From Oceanospirillum beijerinckii DSM 7166 (GTDB lineage Bacteria > Pseudomonadota > Gammaproteobacteria > Pseudomonadales > Halomonadaceae): DNA of 45,834 nucleotides. Location of the stretch: positions 1-45,834 of the forward strand of contig NZ_KE383830.1 in assembly GCF_000422425.1 (NCBI RefSeq), read 5' to 3'. The notes beneath the pieces were generated by a model. That model made no database searches. It had not been told where the DNA came from and saw only the letters and a list, made by a program, of their open reading frames with translations. A program made the position numbers and the translations under genes. Positions 1-7,568 of the stretch are shown piece after piece (position 1 is the first letter of the stretch; every line of letters begins with the position of its first letter).

Positions 1-155
1 CCTCTCCCGCGATATGCTCCCTGGATGGCTTGCAAATCCAGACTATCGACAACCTCTACAATAAAGCGAGCTAAATGATCTTCAGGCAGCCAGTCATCAA
101 TAGATGGAGGAAGTAGATAAGGCGTTTGACGATCGATGGTACGAAAGCGACTCAT
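1..155 (-). CDS. IS1182-family transposase, N-terminal 51 residues (partial at window edge)
   Basis: The frame starts at an ATG (complement of 153-155) and is open to the window edge. The product begins MSRFRTIDRQTPYLLPPSI and continues with DDWLPEDHLARFIVEVVDSLDL. This N-terminus, with a YLLPPS(I/V)xDW(L/V)PExHLARF(I/V) pattern, is characteristic of IS1182-family DDE transposases, which cut and join element ends. The DDE catalytic residues would lie further downstream, outside the window, so intactness cannot be judged. The family call rests on recognition of the N-terminal motif only. Confidence 0.75.
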   Translation of the reverse strand, partial: MSRFRTIDRQTPYLLPPSIDDWLPEDHLARFIVEVVDSLDLQAIQGAYRGR

Positions 156-233
156 GATATATCCTGCTGGAACCTGAAAAGGGCTATTATCCTAGATCTG
201 GATGAAATGGGCTAATAGTCCGACAGGCTGCTA
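1..233 (-). mobile_element. IS1182-like insertion sequence, one end (cut by the window edge)
   Basis: The left edge holds the 5' part of a transposase gene read leftwards, followed by about 75 bp of non-coding DNA ending near 233 in a CCGACAGGCTGCTA-type sequence. From memory this resembles the terminal inverted repeat of IS1182-family elements. The outer boundary is inferred, because the other terminal repeat and any target duplication lie outside the window. The element ends only about 6 bp from the stop codon of the diguanylate cyclase gene, so it sits in that gene's 3' flank without interrupting it. Confidence 0.6.
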
Positions 234-239
234 GATTTT

Positions 240-1856
240 TTAGCTGTTATTTTGCTCGCAGATAACACGGTTACGGCCACCTTCTTTCGCCTGGTAGAGC
301 AGCTCATCACCTTTTTGGTAGCAAGTTTCCAGTTCTGAGCTACCGGAGGAGAGATAAAGGCCGAAGGAAGCCGTGACTACTTTGGCCGCTTCGTTGTAAT
401 CGTGGGGGATGCCCAGTTGCTCAATCGCCTGGCGCATATCTTCAGCGCATTGGGTTGCTTGTTTCATATCTGTACAGGTGAAGAGGAGCGCAAACTCTTC
501 TCCGCCCAAACGGTAAGCAAAGGCAGCATGCTTTTTGGCGATGGTTTTCATAGCATTACCAATAGAAGTAAGCACTTCATCGCCAGCCTGATGGCCGTAG
601 TTGTCGTTATACTGCTTAAATTTATCTACATCAAAGATAAGGAAGGCCAGTTGTTGCTGGGCTTCGAATGCTTGTTGAGAACTTTGGTCAAACTGACGAT
701 TAAAGTGGCGACGGTTGTATAACCCCGTCATTGGGTCGGTAACAGAAAGCTCTTCGATATGCTTCTTACTGGTAATATCCTGGCGTACAGCGGTATAGCC
801 TGTGATATTGCCTTGTTGATCAAATTTAGGGTCAATGTTGACATCAACCCAGTAAAAGCCGCCATCTCTTTTTGAGTTTTTTATTTCACCACTCCAGGCT
901 TGCCCACTCTTGATAGTCTGCCAAAGATCATCGTAAATCTCATTTGGCATATCTGGATGACGTACAATATTGTGGTTTTTTCCGATTAATTCTTCCCTGC
1001 TGTAACCTGAAATATCACAAAATGCCTTACTTACTGAACGAATAATGCCATTCTCATCGGTGCTGGAGCTAATTACATAATTGTCGATTGTTTCAGCGTA
1101 ACGATCAATCTGTTTAAAGCGTTCCCGACTGCTGATCAGTGTGACGATACGGCTGATAAACTCTTCCCGTGAGAAGGGTTTGATCAGGAAGTCATTCACA
1201 CCTGTTTTTAAGAAGCTGGCACCCAGCACGGGGTCACGGTGGGCAGTCACTGCGATAATTGGCAATTCCAAGGCATCTCTGGTTCGACGAACTTCACGTA
1301 CCAGGTCCAGCCCATTCATCTCGGGCATTTCATAATCGGTAACAATGAAAGAGATTTCTGGATGAGCTTTCAATAGTTCTAGAGCTTCTTCGCCAGAAGC
1401 GGCTGTGTGTATGTTGAAGATGAGTGGCTGCAGTAAAGCGCCAATAGAGGAAAGGCTTGATCTTGAGTCATCCACAATCAGGACTTGCATATGGTCTGTG
1501 ATTAAGAGGAGTTCGGCCAGACGCACGGCATAGTAGAGGTCACTGATCCCGCTTTTGACGACATAGTCTACTATGGGCAGAACAGAAATCTGCTGTTGCA
1601 TCGCTTCGTTCATAGAACTCGTCAGTGGAATGGTTGGTACACCTTTACCTATCACGGTATGAACGATCTCGCCCCGGCAAGCATCAGGCAGCACTAAGTC
1701 GGTTATCGCAACAAAGAAATCGTGCTCGTTTAAGAGCCTTACAGCTTCGGCATAACAGTCTGCATGATAAACATCATATAGGTTATTTTCTGCCAGCTGG
1801 CGCTTTAACGCTTTGGCGAAGAGTTTGCTGTCTTCTACTAATAATAATTTTTTCAT
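240..1856 (-). CDS. Diguanylate cyclase response regulator, REC-REC-PAS-GGDEF
   Basis: A 538-residue cytoplasmic protein predicted to make cyclic di-GMP from two GTP. Two receiver domains come first: residues 2-118, with acceptor candidate D53, and 123-243, with D129/D130, D174 and K227. A PAS domain of the Aer type (RHPDMP, about 262-362) and a GGDEF domain (about 370-535) follow. The active-site motif GGEEF is intact at 451-455. No RxxD inhibitory site is seen five residues before it, so product feedback at the I-site is unlikely. I chose the ATG at 1856, where the receiver fold begins (MKKLLLVEDS). A TTG nine codons upstream (1883) is an alternative without a good Shine-Dalgarno. The gene stands alone, divergent from the kamA-like gene; the phosphodonor kinase is not evident. 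Confidence 0.9.
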   Translation of the reverse strand: MKKLLLVEDSKLFAKALKRQLAENNLYDVYHADCYAEAVRLLNEHDFFVAITDLVLPDACRGEIVHTVIGKGVPTIPLTSSMNEAMQQQISVLPIVDYVVKSGISDLYYAVRLAELLLITDHMQVLIVDDSRSSLSSIGALLQPLIFNIHTAASGEEALELLKAHPEISFIVTDYEMPEMNGLDLVREVRRTRDALELPIIAVTAHRDPVLGASFLKTGVNDFLIKPFSREEFISRIVTLISSRERFKQIDRYAETIDNYVISSSTDENGIIRSVSKAFCDISGYSREELIGKNHNIVRHPDMPNEIYDDLWQTIKSGQAWSGEIKNSKRDGGFYWVDVNIDPKFDQQGNITGYTAVRQDITSKKHIEELSVTDPMTGLYNRRHFNRQFDQSSQQAFEAQQQLAFLIFDVDKFKQYNDNYGHQAGDEVLTSIGNAMKTIAKKHAAFAYRLGGEEFALLFTCTDMKQATQCAEDMRQAIEQLGIPHDYNEAAKVVTASFGLYLSSGSSELETCYQKGDELLYQAKEGGRNRVICEQNNS

Positions 1857-2153
1857 AAATTGCCGTGCTAGCTGGGAGAACAAATCTGCCCATATTTTAA
1901 GATAAAGGCACTGGATTTGTTAATTGAATAGACACTTTTCTGACGAAAATCAACTACTTCTATTATGTCTGGTGAAGCTGTTGCACATCCTTACAAAGAT
2001 ATATCAGTGTCACATTTTTTTTCCAATAATTATGTGTGTTTTGCTATATGTTTCGCCATCTAATGTTTATGGTGCTATCTGATTGGGTGTTTTCTTGTAT
2101 AATAGGTCCCTAAAAGTTTTTAAAACAGACCATAATTAGCTTAAAGTGGGCCT
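1857..2153. other. Divergent intergenic region between the diguanylate cyclase and kamA-like genes
   Basis: About 297 bp of AT-rich DNA with no convincing coding frame. It must hold the start signals of both flanking genes. The only clear element is a TATAAT hexamer at 2098-2103, reading towards the kamA-like gene. I see no inverted repeat or known operator in it. Confidence 0.5.
2098..2103 (+). promoter_or_regulatory. Candidate -10 element for the kamA-like gene
   Basis: A perfect TATAAT lies 50 bp upstream of the ATG at 2154. No good TTGACA-like hexamer is found 16-18 bp upstream of it, so this is a candidate only. Confidence 0.35.
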
Positions 2154-3488
2154 ATGACAAGTCAGGAAATTATCGATACTACACAGGCTGTTAACGCCGA
2201 TCTCGCACCAAAATTCAAGGTATATACCGCTCGTCATCTATCAAAGATTGAACAGCTGAACAAGCTGCCAGAATCAATTAGAGATGAAATGGAAGTTGTT
2301 GCAGAAGTGCTGCCTTTCAGGGTAAATCAGTATGTGATCGATGAACTGATCGATTGGAACAATCCAGTTGAAGATCCTCTGTTTCAACTGACATTCCCTC
2401 AGCGGGGTATGTTGAAGCCGGAGCACTTTGACTTGGTTAAACAAGCTAAAGACACTGGGGATAAAGAGGCTCTTAAGCAAGCGATTGCTGAAGTGCGTGA
2501 GGCGTTAAACCCTCATCCAGCGGGCCAGTTGGAGCACAATATCCCTAAGGTAAACGGTGAGCCGGTTCAGGGTATTCAGCATAAGTATAATGAAACTGTA
2601 CTGTTCTTCCCGAGCTCTGGTCAGGTGTGTCACAGCTACTGTACGTTCTGTTTCCGTTGGGCACAGTTTGTCGGTGATAACTCGCTGAAGATTGCGGCGA
2701 AAGAATCTGGTCAACTGCAGGATTACCTGCGTGAACATAAGGAAGTGACGGATGTTCTGATCACAGGTGGTGATCCTATGGTTATGAAGACCAAGAACCT
2801 GCGTGCTTACCTGGAACCGCTGCTGTCACCTGAGTTTGATCATATCCGTACCATTCGTATCGGTTCCAAGGCACTGACCTTCTGGCCTTATCGTTTTGTG
2901 ACTGATGCCGATGCTGATGATCTGATGGCGCTATTTGAAGAAGTGATCGCGGCGGGTAAAACCTTGGCGTTTATGGCGCACTATAATCACTGGCGTGAGA
3001 TGGAAACGGATATTCATCGTCAGGCAGTGAAGCGTATCCGTGCGACAGGTGCTCAGATTCGTAGCCAGGGGCCTTTGCTGAACCACATCAATACTTCTGC
3101 TGATGATTGGGCGAAGATGTGGCAGACTCAGGTTGAGATGGGGATTCAGCCTTACTATATGTTTGTTGAGCGTGATACGGGTGCGCAGCACTACTTTGAA
3201 GTTCCGCTGGCGCAGGCTTGGTCAACGTACCGTGATGCGATGAAGCAGGTGAGTGGTATTGCGCGTACGGCCCGTGGTCCTTCTATGAGTGCGATGCCGG
3301 GTAAGGTTGAGATTCAGGGAGTTGCCGAGGTCAACGGCGAGAAGGTCTTTGTTCTGCGTTTTATTCAGGGCCGTAATCCTGATTGGGTTCAGCGTCCTTT
3401 CTTTGCTCAGTATGATGAAAAAGCCACTTGGCTGCACCATCTGAAGCCTGCGTTTGGTGCTGAGAAATTCTTCTTCGAAGAAGAGTGA
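2154..3488 (+). CDS. KamA-family radical SAM/PLP aminomutase (substrate unknown)
   Basis: A 444-residue member of the lysine 2,3-aminomutase family, which uses a [4Fe-4S] cluster, S-adenosylmethionine and PLP to move an amino group from C2 to C3 of an amino acid. The radical SAM motif CxxxCxxC is present as CHSYCTFC (near residues 160-167), followed by ITGGDP. A PLP lysine candidate lies in the late PGK motif (SAMPGKVEI). The protein is about 100 residues longer than EF-P-lysine-modifying EpmB (about 340), and no efp, epmA or ablB acetyltransferase lies nearby, so neither EF-P modification nor N-acetyl-beta-lysine synthesis is supported by context. The arginine-rich stretch that follows the cluster motif in clostridial lysine aminomutase reads RWAQF here. 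Substrate should be left open. A strong bidirectional terminator follows. Confidence 0.8.
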   Translation: MTSQEIIDTTQAVNADLAPKFKVYTARHLSKIEQLNKLPESIRDEMEVVAEVLPFRVNQYVIDELIDWNNPVEDPLFQLTFPQRGMLKPEHFDLVKQAKDTGDKEALKQAIAEVREALNPHPAGQLEHNIPKVNGEPVQGIQHKYNETVLFFPSSGQVCHSYCTFCFRWAQFVGDNSLKIAAKESGQLQDYLREHKEVTDVLITGGDPMVMKTKNLRAYLEPLLSPEFDHIRTIRIGSKALTFWPYRFVTDADADDLMALFEEVIAAGKTLAFMAHYNHWREMETDIHRQAVKRIRATGAQIRSQGPLLNHINTSADDWAKMWQTQVEMGIQPYYMFVERDTGAQHYFEVPLAQAWSTYRDAMKQVSGIARTARGPSMSAMPGKVEIQGVAEVNGEKVFVLRFIQGRNPDWVQRPFFAQYDEKATWLHHLKPAFGAEKFFFEEE

Positions 3489-3524
3489 GTCAGCCAGCGG
3501 CTTAAGCCGCATGAAATAAGTCAA

Positions 3525-3559
3525 TAAAAAAACCGGAGACCAATGGCTCCGGTTTTTTT
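3525..3559. terminator. Bidirectional rho-independent terminator between convergent genes
   Basis: The stem AACCGGAG (3531-3538) pairs with CTCCGGTT (3547-3554) around an 8-nt loop. A T run follows on the + side and an A run precedes it, so it can serve both the kamA-like gene and the convergent acyltransferase gene. A separate perfect 14-bp palindrome, GCGGCTTAAGCCGC, lies just upstream at 3497-3510. Confidence 0.85.
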
Positions 3560-3647
3560 ATGCCCAATATTTTTATCTTGTATCTGTGCTCAGTATTTGT
3601 AGTCAGGTTTTAGTTTTGATTTTGTGGGTTAAAGGTTTTGGAGCAAT

Positions 3648-4985
3648 TTAGAGCTGTATCAGTTGCTGCAAGATACCCTCTGCCACTTGTTGTGCGCTCT
3701 GATCATCCAGTCTGCTTCTATCGTAGGTAATATTGAGATGGAGTTTGCCTTTGTAGTGAGTCACAGCAGTAAACAGTGGTTGAAATGGCATTGGGCAGAG
3801 GGCAAAGCTAATACGTTGTACATCTGAATTGGCACTGGGTGTAACAATACCAAGATTACTGATCAGCGTTTGTGGTGCTGAGCGTAAGGTTGCTGTACTA
3901 AACTCTGCCATAACTTCATCTGTACAGGGGATCAGTTCAGGACGGATAAACTGATAAAAGAAAGCGGCATCATCACGCTGTAGTTGTTGGTGTAGTTCTT
4001 TATCCGCCTGCTGCGCCAGAGACCAGAAATCGCTCTCTGGTGTAAGCCGGTAAACAGAAGACAGTAGCGTGGTGTGCATACCTAGTGCAGGCTGTTCATC
4101 GTCAAAGTAACGACGCATATCGACCGGGCTGGTTAGACAAAGTGTTACATCTTTAGAATTGTCGTTTCCGGTATTTTGCTTGTTATTCTGATTCAGTTCG
4201 TGCTGATAAATTGCCATCAGTTGCACGGCTGTCAGGGCACTATGAATTCTCACTTGATGTTGCTTACAAGCTTGTTTTATACGAGAGCTTTGATCTGGTG
4301 TTAACTCAAAGCTAAGAATTTGCGGTGAGCTACTTTCTGATTTGGTTGACGATACGGGGTTTAATGTCGGTAGCTGTTGCGGACGTCCATAGCGGCGAAT
4401 CTCTGTTTTTTTCTGTTCAAGACGACGTGTAATTTCTTCATCCTGCCCAATAATATTTAGTTTAGCAGGCAGTTTTTTATGTAGTGCCGCAATAGGGGCT
4501 TGATCACTGCTTCCTGTGTCAAAATGAGTTGGGAGGTGGTCAGCCGAAATATCCAGCCACTGCTTTAATAGCTCGGCTCCGGTGCGGCCATCGGCGATAG
4601 CATGGTTAAATACCAGCGCCACACAGGATCTCTGTTTCGCTTGAGTACTATCCAGATGTTGGATGTAGAGGGCTCTGATCAGTGGTTGTTCAAAGTTAAA
4701 ACGCTGGGCCAACGCTTTACCGATGACTTGCTGCCAGTTATCACGGGTTGTGAACTGCTCCACTTGGATACTGTGTGGATGTGTCTGTAAAAACAGTTGA
4801 CCCTGATTATCGCGATTGATGGCTAACTGGAAGATATTCTGTTCTTTTTGCAGATAATTCAGTGCATTGTGCAGGTTATTAATATCTTGGGGTTGATCAA
4901 GCTCGGCCATTACAGCGAAGTTCATACTGGAGACTTGGTCCAGTAGCCAGAAATAGTGTTCTGCGGGGTCCAAATAGCGCAACAT
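3648..4985 (-). CDS. Condensation-domain/CAT-like acyltransferase (HxxxDG)
   Basis: A 445-residue cytoplasmic protein of the chloramphenicol-acetyltransferase-like superfamily, which includes non-ribosomal peptide condensation domains, PapA5-type acyltransferases and alcohol acetyltransferases. The catalytic motif HxxxDG is seen as NHAIADG (H128, D132). The N-terminus (LDPAEHYFWLLDQ) resembles the start of such acyltransferases, and the length fits a single two-lobed domain. It lies 76 bp downstream of, and co-directional with, a KAS III gene, suggesting that the two act in one pathway: the synthase extends or makes an acyl chain and this enzyme transfers it to an alcohol or amine. Acceptor and donor cannot be read from sequence. 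A wax-ester synthase is less likely, because the usual long C-terminal domain and HHxxxDG are missing. Confidence 0.7.
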   Translation of the reverse strand: MLRYLDPAEHYFWLLDQVSSMNFAVMAELDQPQDINNLHNALNYLQKEQNIFQLAINRDNQGQLFLQTHPHSIQVEQFTTRDNWQQVIGKALAQRFNFEQPLIRALYIQHLDSTQAKQRSCVALVFNHAIADGRTGAELLKQWLDISADHLPTHFDTGSSDQAPIAALHKKLPAKLNIIGQDEEITRRLEQKKTEIRRYGRPQQLPTLNPVSSTKSESSSPQILSFELTPDQSSRIKQACKQHQVRIHSALTAVQLMAIYQHELNQNNKQNTGNDNSKDVTLCLTSPVDMRRYFDDEQPALGMHTTLLSSVYRLTPESDFWSLAQQADKELHQQLQRDDAAFFYQFIRPELIPCTDEVMAEFSTATLRSAPQTLISNLGIVTPSANSDVQRISFALCPMPFQPLFTAVTHYKGKLHLNITYDRSRLDDQSAQQVAEGILQQLIQL

Positions 4986-5061
4986 AAAGAGAGTCTCCAG
5001 AAAATAGGCCCGTGAAGTTACTGAGCTGTAAGATAAAAGTGTTGACCTTTAATATAAAAGA

Positions 5062-6189
5062 TTAACGTTTCTGAATGACTAAACTGCCGATAGAGTAACC
5101 CGCGCCAAAGGAGCAGATCACTCCGTAATCACCGGCTTGTAGATCTTTATGATGCAGGTTAAATGCGATCAGGGAGCCTGCTGAGGCTGTATTAGCGTAC
5201 TCATCCAGCACGATTGGCGCCTCCTGCTGTGTTGGCATCCGGCCCATCAGTTTTTTACCAATCAAAACATTCATATTGATATTGGCCTGATGTAACCACC
5301 AGCGAGTGATCTGTTCATTGCTCAGGCCTGTTTCGGTCACGTGGTTGGTCAGGTGCTCTGCCGCCATTGGACACACTTCTTTAAAGACCTTGCGGCCATT
5401 TTGATGGAACAGCTTGTCCGCAGAGTAAGGATCAACATCCGTTACATGGGACAGGTAACCAAAGTTTGAACGAATATTGTTGGAGTATTGGGTCTGCGCT
5501 TTGATACCCAGAATCTCGTAGCTGTGCTCGGATTGGCAGGTTTCAGCCTGTTCGATAATCGTTGCTGTGGCCACATCGCCAAAGATAAAGTGGCTATCTC
5601 GATCCTTATAATTGACCTGGGGAGACGTCAGTTCTGGGTTGATCACCAGCACTGCTTTTGCTGTGCCTGCGGCAACCATCTCATAGGCACGGTGCAGGGC
5701 AAAAGTTGCGGCAGAACAAGCGACCAACATATCAAAGGCAAAACCTTTAATATTCAGTGCAGCTTGTACTTCAATAGCAATGGCAGGGTAGGAGCGCTGT
5801 GTATAAGCGCAAGATACAATCACCGCATCAATCTCTTCTGGAGATTTATTGGCTTCGGTCAGTGCTTTTTCTGCTGCGGCCAGAGCCATCTCTGCCTGAT
5901 GGGACAGCTCTTCGTCAGAGCGTTCGGTCAGCTGAGGACGCATACGGGTCGGGTCTAAAACCCCCTCTTTACTATACGAGTAGCGCGACTTGATGCCTGA
6001 AGCTTTTTCGATAAATTCGGCACTGGAGAAAGGCTTTGCTTCCAGTTCACCTGCTTCAATTTCTGCGGCGTGTTGCTGATTGTACAGCTCAGCAAACTGG
6101 TTGTAGCTGTCGACCAATTCTTCATTGCTGATAGTATGTTCAGGGTTCCAGAGACCGGCACCGCTAATCACCACTTTTTGTTTGCTCAT
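5062..6189 (-). CDS. Beta-ketoacyl-ACP synthase III family protein (long form, FabH-like)
   Basis: A 375-residue thiolase-fold enzyme predicted to condense an acyl-CoA primer with malonyl-ACP. The catalytic triad of KAS III is visible: C158 in VACSAATF, H300 in LHQANINM and N333 in EYANTASAG. The C-terminal FGAGYSIGS glycine loop is also present. It is about 55 residues longer than housekeeping FabH (about 317-320), with an insert near residues 25-90. The length and features match the P. aeruginosa PA3286 type, reported to use octanoyl-CoA and so shunt beta-oxidation products into fatty-acid synthesis; that assignment is by memory and is an inference. It is probably the first gene of a two-gene unit with the acyltransferase. 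An 18-bp palindrome lies 30 bp upstream of the start, suggesting repressor control. Confidence 0.82.
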   Translation of the reverse strand: MSKQKVVISGAGLWNPEHTISNEELVDSYNQFAELYNQQHAAEIEAGELEAKPFSSAEFIEKASGIKSRYSYSKEGVLDPTRMRPQLTERSDEELSHQAEMALAAAEKALTEANKSPEEIDAVIVSCAYTQRSYPAIAIEVQAALNIKGFAFDMLVACSAATFALHRAYEMVAAGTAKAVLVINPELTSPQVNYKDRDSHFIFGDVATATIIEQAETCQSEHSYEILGIKAQTQYSNNIRSNFGYLSHVTDVDPYSADKLFHQNGRKVFKEVCPMAAEHLTNHVTETGLSNEQITRWWLHQANINMNVLIGKKLMGRMPTQQEAPIVLDEYANTASAGSLIAFNLHHKDLQAGDYGVICSFGAGYSIGSLVIQKR

Positions 6190-6218
6190 TCTGTCACCCG
6201 AATATGAAAGTTTTAACT

Positions 6219-6236
6219 AAATCAAACGTTTGATTT
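6219..6236. promoter_or_regulatory. 18-bp perfect palindrome, candidate TetR-family operator
   Basis: AAATCAAACGTTTGATTT is perfectly self-complementary and lies 30-47 bp upstream of the KAS III start, where a repressor would act. Its CAAAC/GTTTG half-sites resemble those described for the fatty-acid-responsive regulator PsrA, though the PsrA consensus has a spacer between them and this site has none. The binding protein is therefore unassigned. Confidence 0.5.
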
Positions 6237-6350
6237 TGCACTAATTAGACCCTTTGGTCTAGGTGCCCCGATTATTTGCTACTCTATCTGTTCCAAATGA
6301 ATAAGTATCGGCTGTCAGGCTGTATTGTAATAAGTGTAATACTGCTGATA

Positions 6351-6380
6351 ACAAAAAACCGGCCTGAGCCGGTTTTTTGT
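6351..6380. terminator. Rho-independent terminator of the mnh operon
   Basis: A perfect 13-bp stem, ACAAAAAACCGGC (6351-6363) with GCCGGTTTTTTGT (6368-6380), surrounds a CTGA loop. It lies directly downstream of mnhG on the minus strand. The A/T arms supply a U tract in either direction. Confidence 0.88.
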
Positions 6381-6412
6381 GAGTTGGTGGTAACAGTAAA
6401 AGAAATAGAGAG

Positions 6413-6790
6413 TTACTCTTGTTCTTTTTTCTGACAGGGGGCTGCACGATGGCGTGCGGGTTCCATCAGGTCGTGACCTTTGGAGCGTTTAAGCATCTTG
6501 ATTTCATGGTGTAGTGCTGTTTTAGCGATCATATTGGCCGTAACCGGCGCAGTGATCAGTAGAAACAGAGTGATTAGCCATTCATGAACAGATAGGGTGC
6601 CATTTTTGATGCTGAACATAATGGTTGATGCCAGCAAAATACAGGCGATGCCCAGAGTAGTCGCTTTAGTTGGCGCGTGTAGTCGTGTGTATAGATCAGG
6701 CAGGCGAACCAGGCCTACCGAACCGATAAACATAAACACGCCACCTAATAGCAGAAAGCAAGCTACGATAGCTTCGATAATGTAATCCAT
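6413..6790 (-). CDS. mnhG: Mrp Na+/H+ antiporter subunit G
   Basis: A 125-residue small membrane subunit of the multisubunit Mrp (Mnh/Pha) cation/proton antiporter. Three hydrophobic segments are seen in the first 90 residues, with the family signature GLVRLPDLYTRLHAPTKATT and a later LFLLITAPVTANMIAKTA. The tail is charged. I start at the ATG at 6790 (MDYIIEAIVACF), preceded by AAGGTG; a further in-frame ATG 15 codons upstream would overlap mnhF and add an uncharacteristic basic stretch. This is the last gene of the operon, 8 bp after mnhF and followed by a strong terminator. Confidence 0.92.
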   Translation of the reverse strand: MDYIIEAIVACFLLLGGVFMFIGSVGLVRLPDLYTRLHAPTKATTLGIACILLASTIMFSIKNGTLSVHEWLITLFLLITAPVTANMIAKTALHHEIKMLKRSKGHDLMEPARHRAAPCQKKEQE

Positions 6791-6798
6791 AGTGCACC

Positions 6799-7068
6799 TT
6801 ATTCGATAATATCGCCACGTAGTATGTACTTGCACAGCGCTGAGGTACTGACAAAACCCAGCATGGCAATTAACAGGGCTGCCTCAAAGTAAAGTGATGT
6901 GCCCTCATGCAGGCCATAAAGTACGATTAGGGCGATACTGTTGATATACATAGTATCCAGCGCAAGAATCCTGTCCTGTACAGTAGGGCCAATAATCAGA
7001 CGCCACAAATTGATAAACAGAGCCGCTGAGATTAAAACGGCCACGACAGTGATCGCGAAACTTAACAT
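6799..7068 (-). CDS. mnhF: Mrp Na+/H+ antiporter subunit F
   Basis: An 89-residue protein with three predicted transmembrane helices, typical in length for MrpF. The family motif RLIIGPTVQDRILALDTM follows the first helix. It overlaps the end of mnhE by 7 bp, which points to translational coupling in the operon. MrpF is needed for assembly and activity of the complex in the inner membrane. Confidence 0.93.
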   Translation of the reverse strand: MLSFAITVVAVLISAALFINLWRLIIGPTVQDRILALDTMYINSIALIVLYGLHEGTSLYFEAALLIAMLGFVSTSALCKYILRGDIIE

Positions 7069-7568
7069 CCCAGAATCTCCTTCAGTGGTGCCTCATAACG
7101 CTGTTTCATCTCGTCGATCAGGGCTTGCTCATCGTCGATATCCAGGGCGTGTACATAAAGCCATTGCTTATCTTCTGATATTTCGGCACTCACGGTACCA
7201 GGCGTCAAAGAGATGGTGCTGGCAAACAGCGTAATGCCCAGCTCGGACTTGATATCCAATGGTACTGCGACCATGCCTGGGCTTAGCTTATTCATTGGGC
7301 TGAGTACCTTGCGCGCCACTTCAAAGTTGGCGGTGAGAATGTCCCACATCACCAGCATGAAGTAACGAAATGCCAGGCCAGGTTTTTTAATCGACGGTTG
7401 CTCTGGCGCCAGGCTTGTGACCAACATAGGTATAGTGATCGCCAAAAAAGCACCCAGCACGATATGACCAAAGGCCAGGGTATTGTTCAATAGCAGCCAT
7501 ACTACAAACAGCAGTAGGCTATGAATCGGCATAGGTAGGAATCGGGATTTTCCTTTACGTTGCGTCAT
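7062..7568 (-). CDS. mnhE: Mrp Na+/H+ antiporter subunit E
   Basis: A 168-residue membrane protein matching MrpE: hydrophobic N-terminal half (about residues 14-60), then a soluble C-terminal region with the signature GITLFASTISLTPGTVSAEI followed by LYVHALDID. It shares one base with the mnhD stop (TAATG), so the two genes are translationally coupled. The subunit belongs to the seven-part antiporter that exports Na+ in exchange for H+. Confidence 0.93.
   Translation of the reverse strand: MTQRKGKSRFLPMPIHSLLLFVVWLLLNNTLAFGHIVLGAFLAITIPMLVTSLAPEQPSIKKPGLAFRYFMLVMWDILTANFEVARKVLSPMNKLSPGMVAVPLDIKSELGITLFASTISLTPGTVSAEISEDKQWLYVHALDIDDEQALIDEMKQRYEAPLKEILGC

Noticed and set aside
240-1856. Truncation of the diguanylate cyclase by the adjacent insertion sequence
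   Set aside because: The GGDEF domain is complete through its last conserved motif (YQAKEGGRNRV) and a natural stop follows nine residues later.
2154-3488. EpmB (EF-P lysine aminomutase) as the identity of the KamA-family gene
   Set aside because: The protein is about 100 residues longer than EpmB, the sequence after the cluster motif differs, and no efp or epmA is adjacent.
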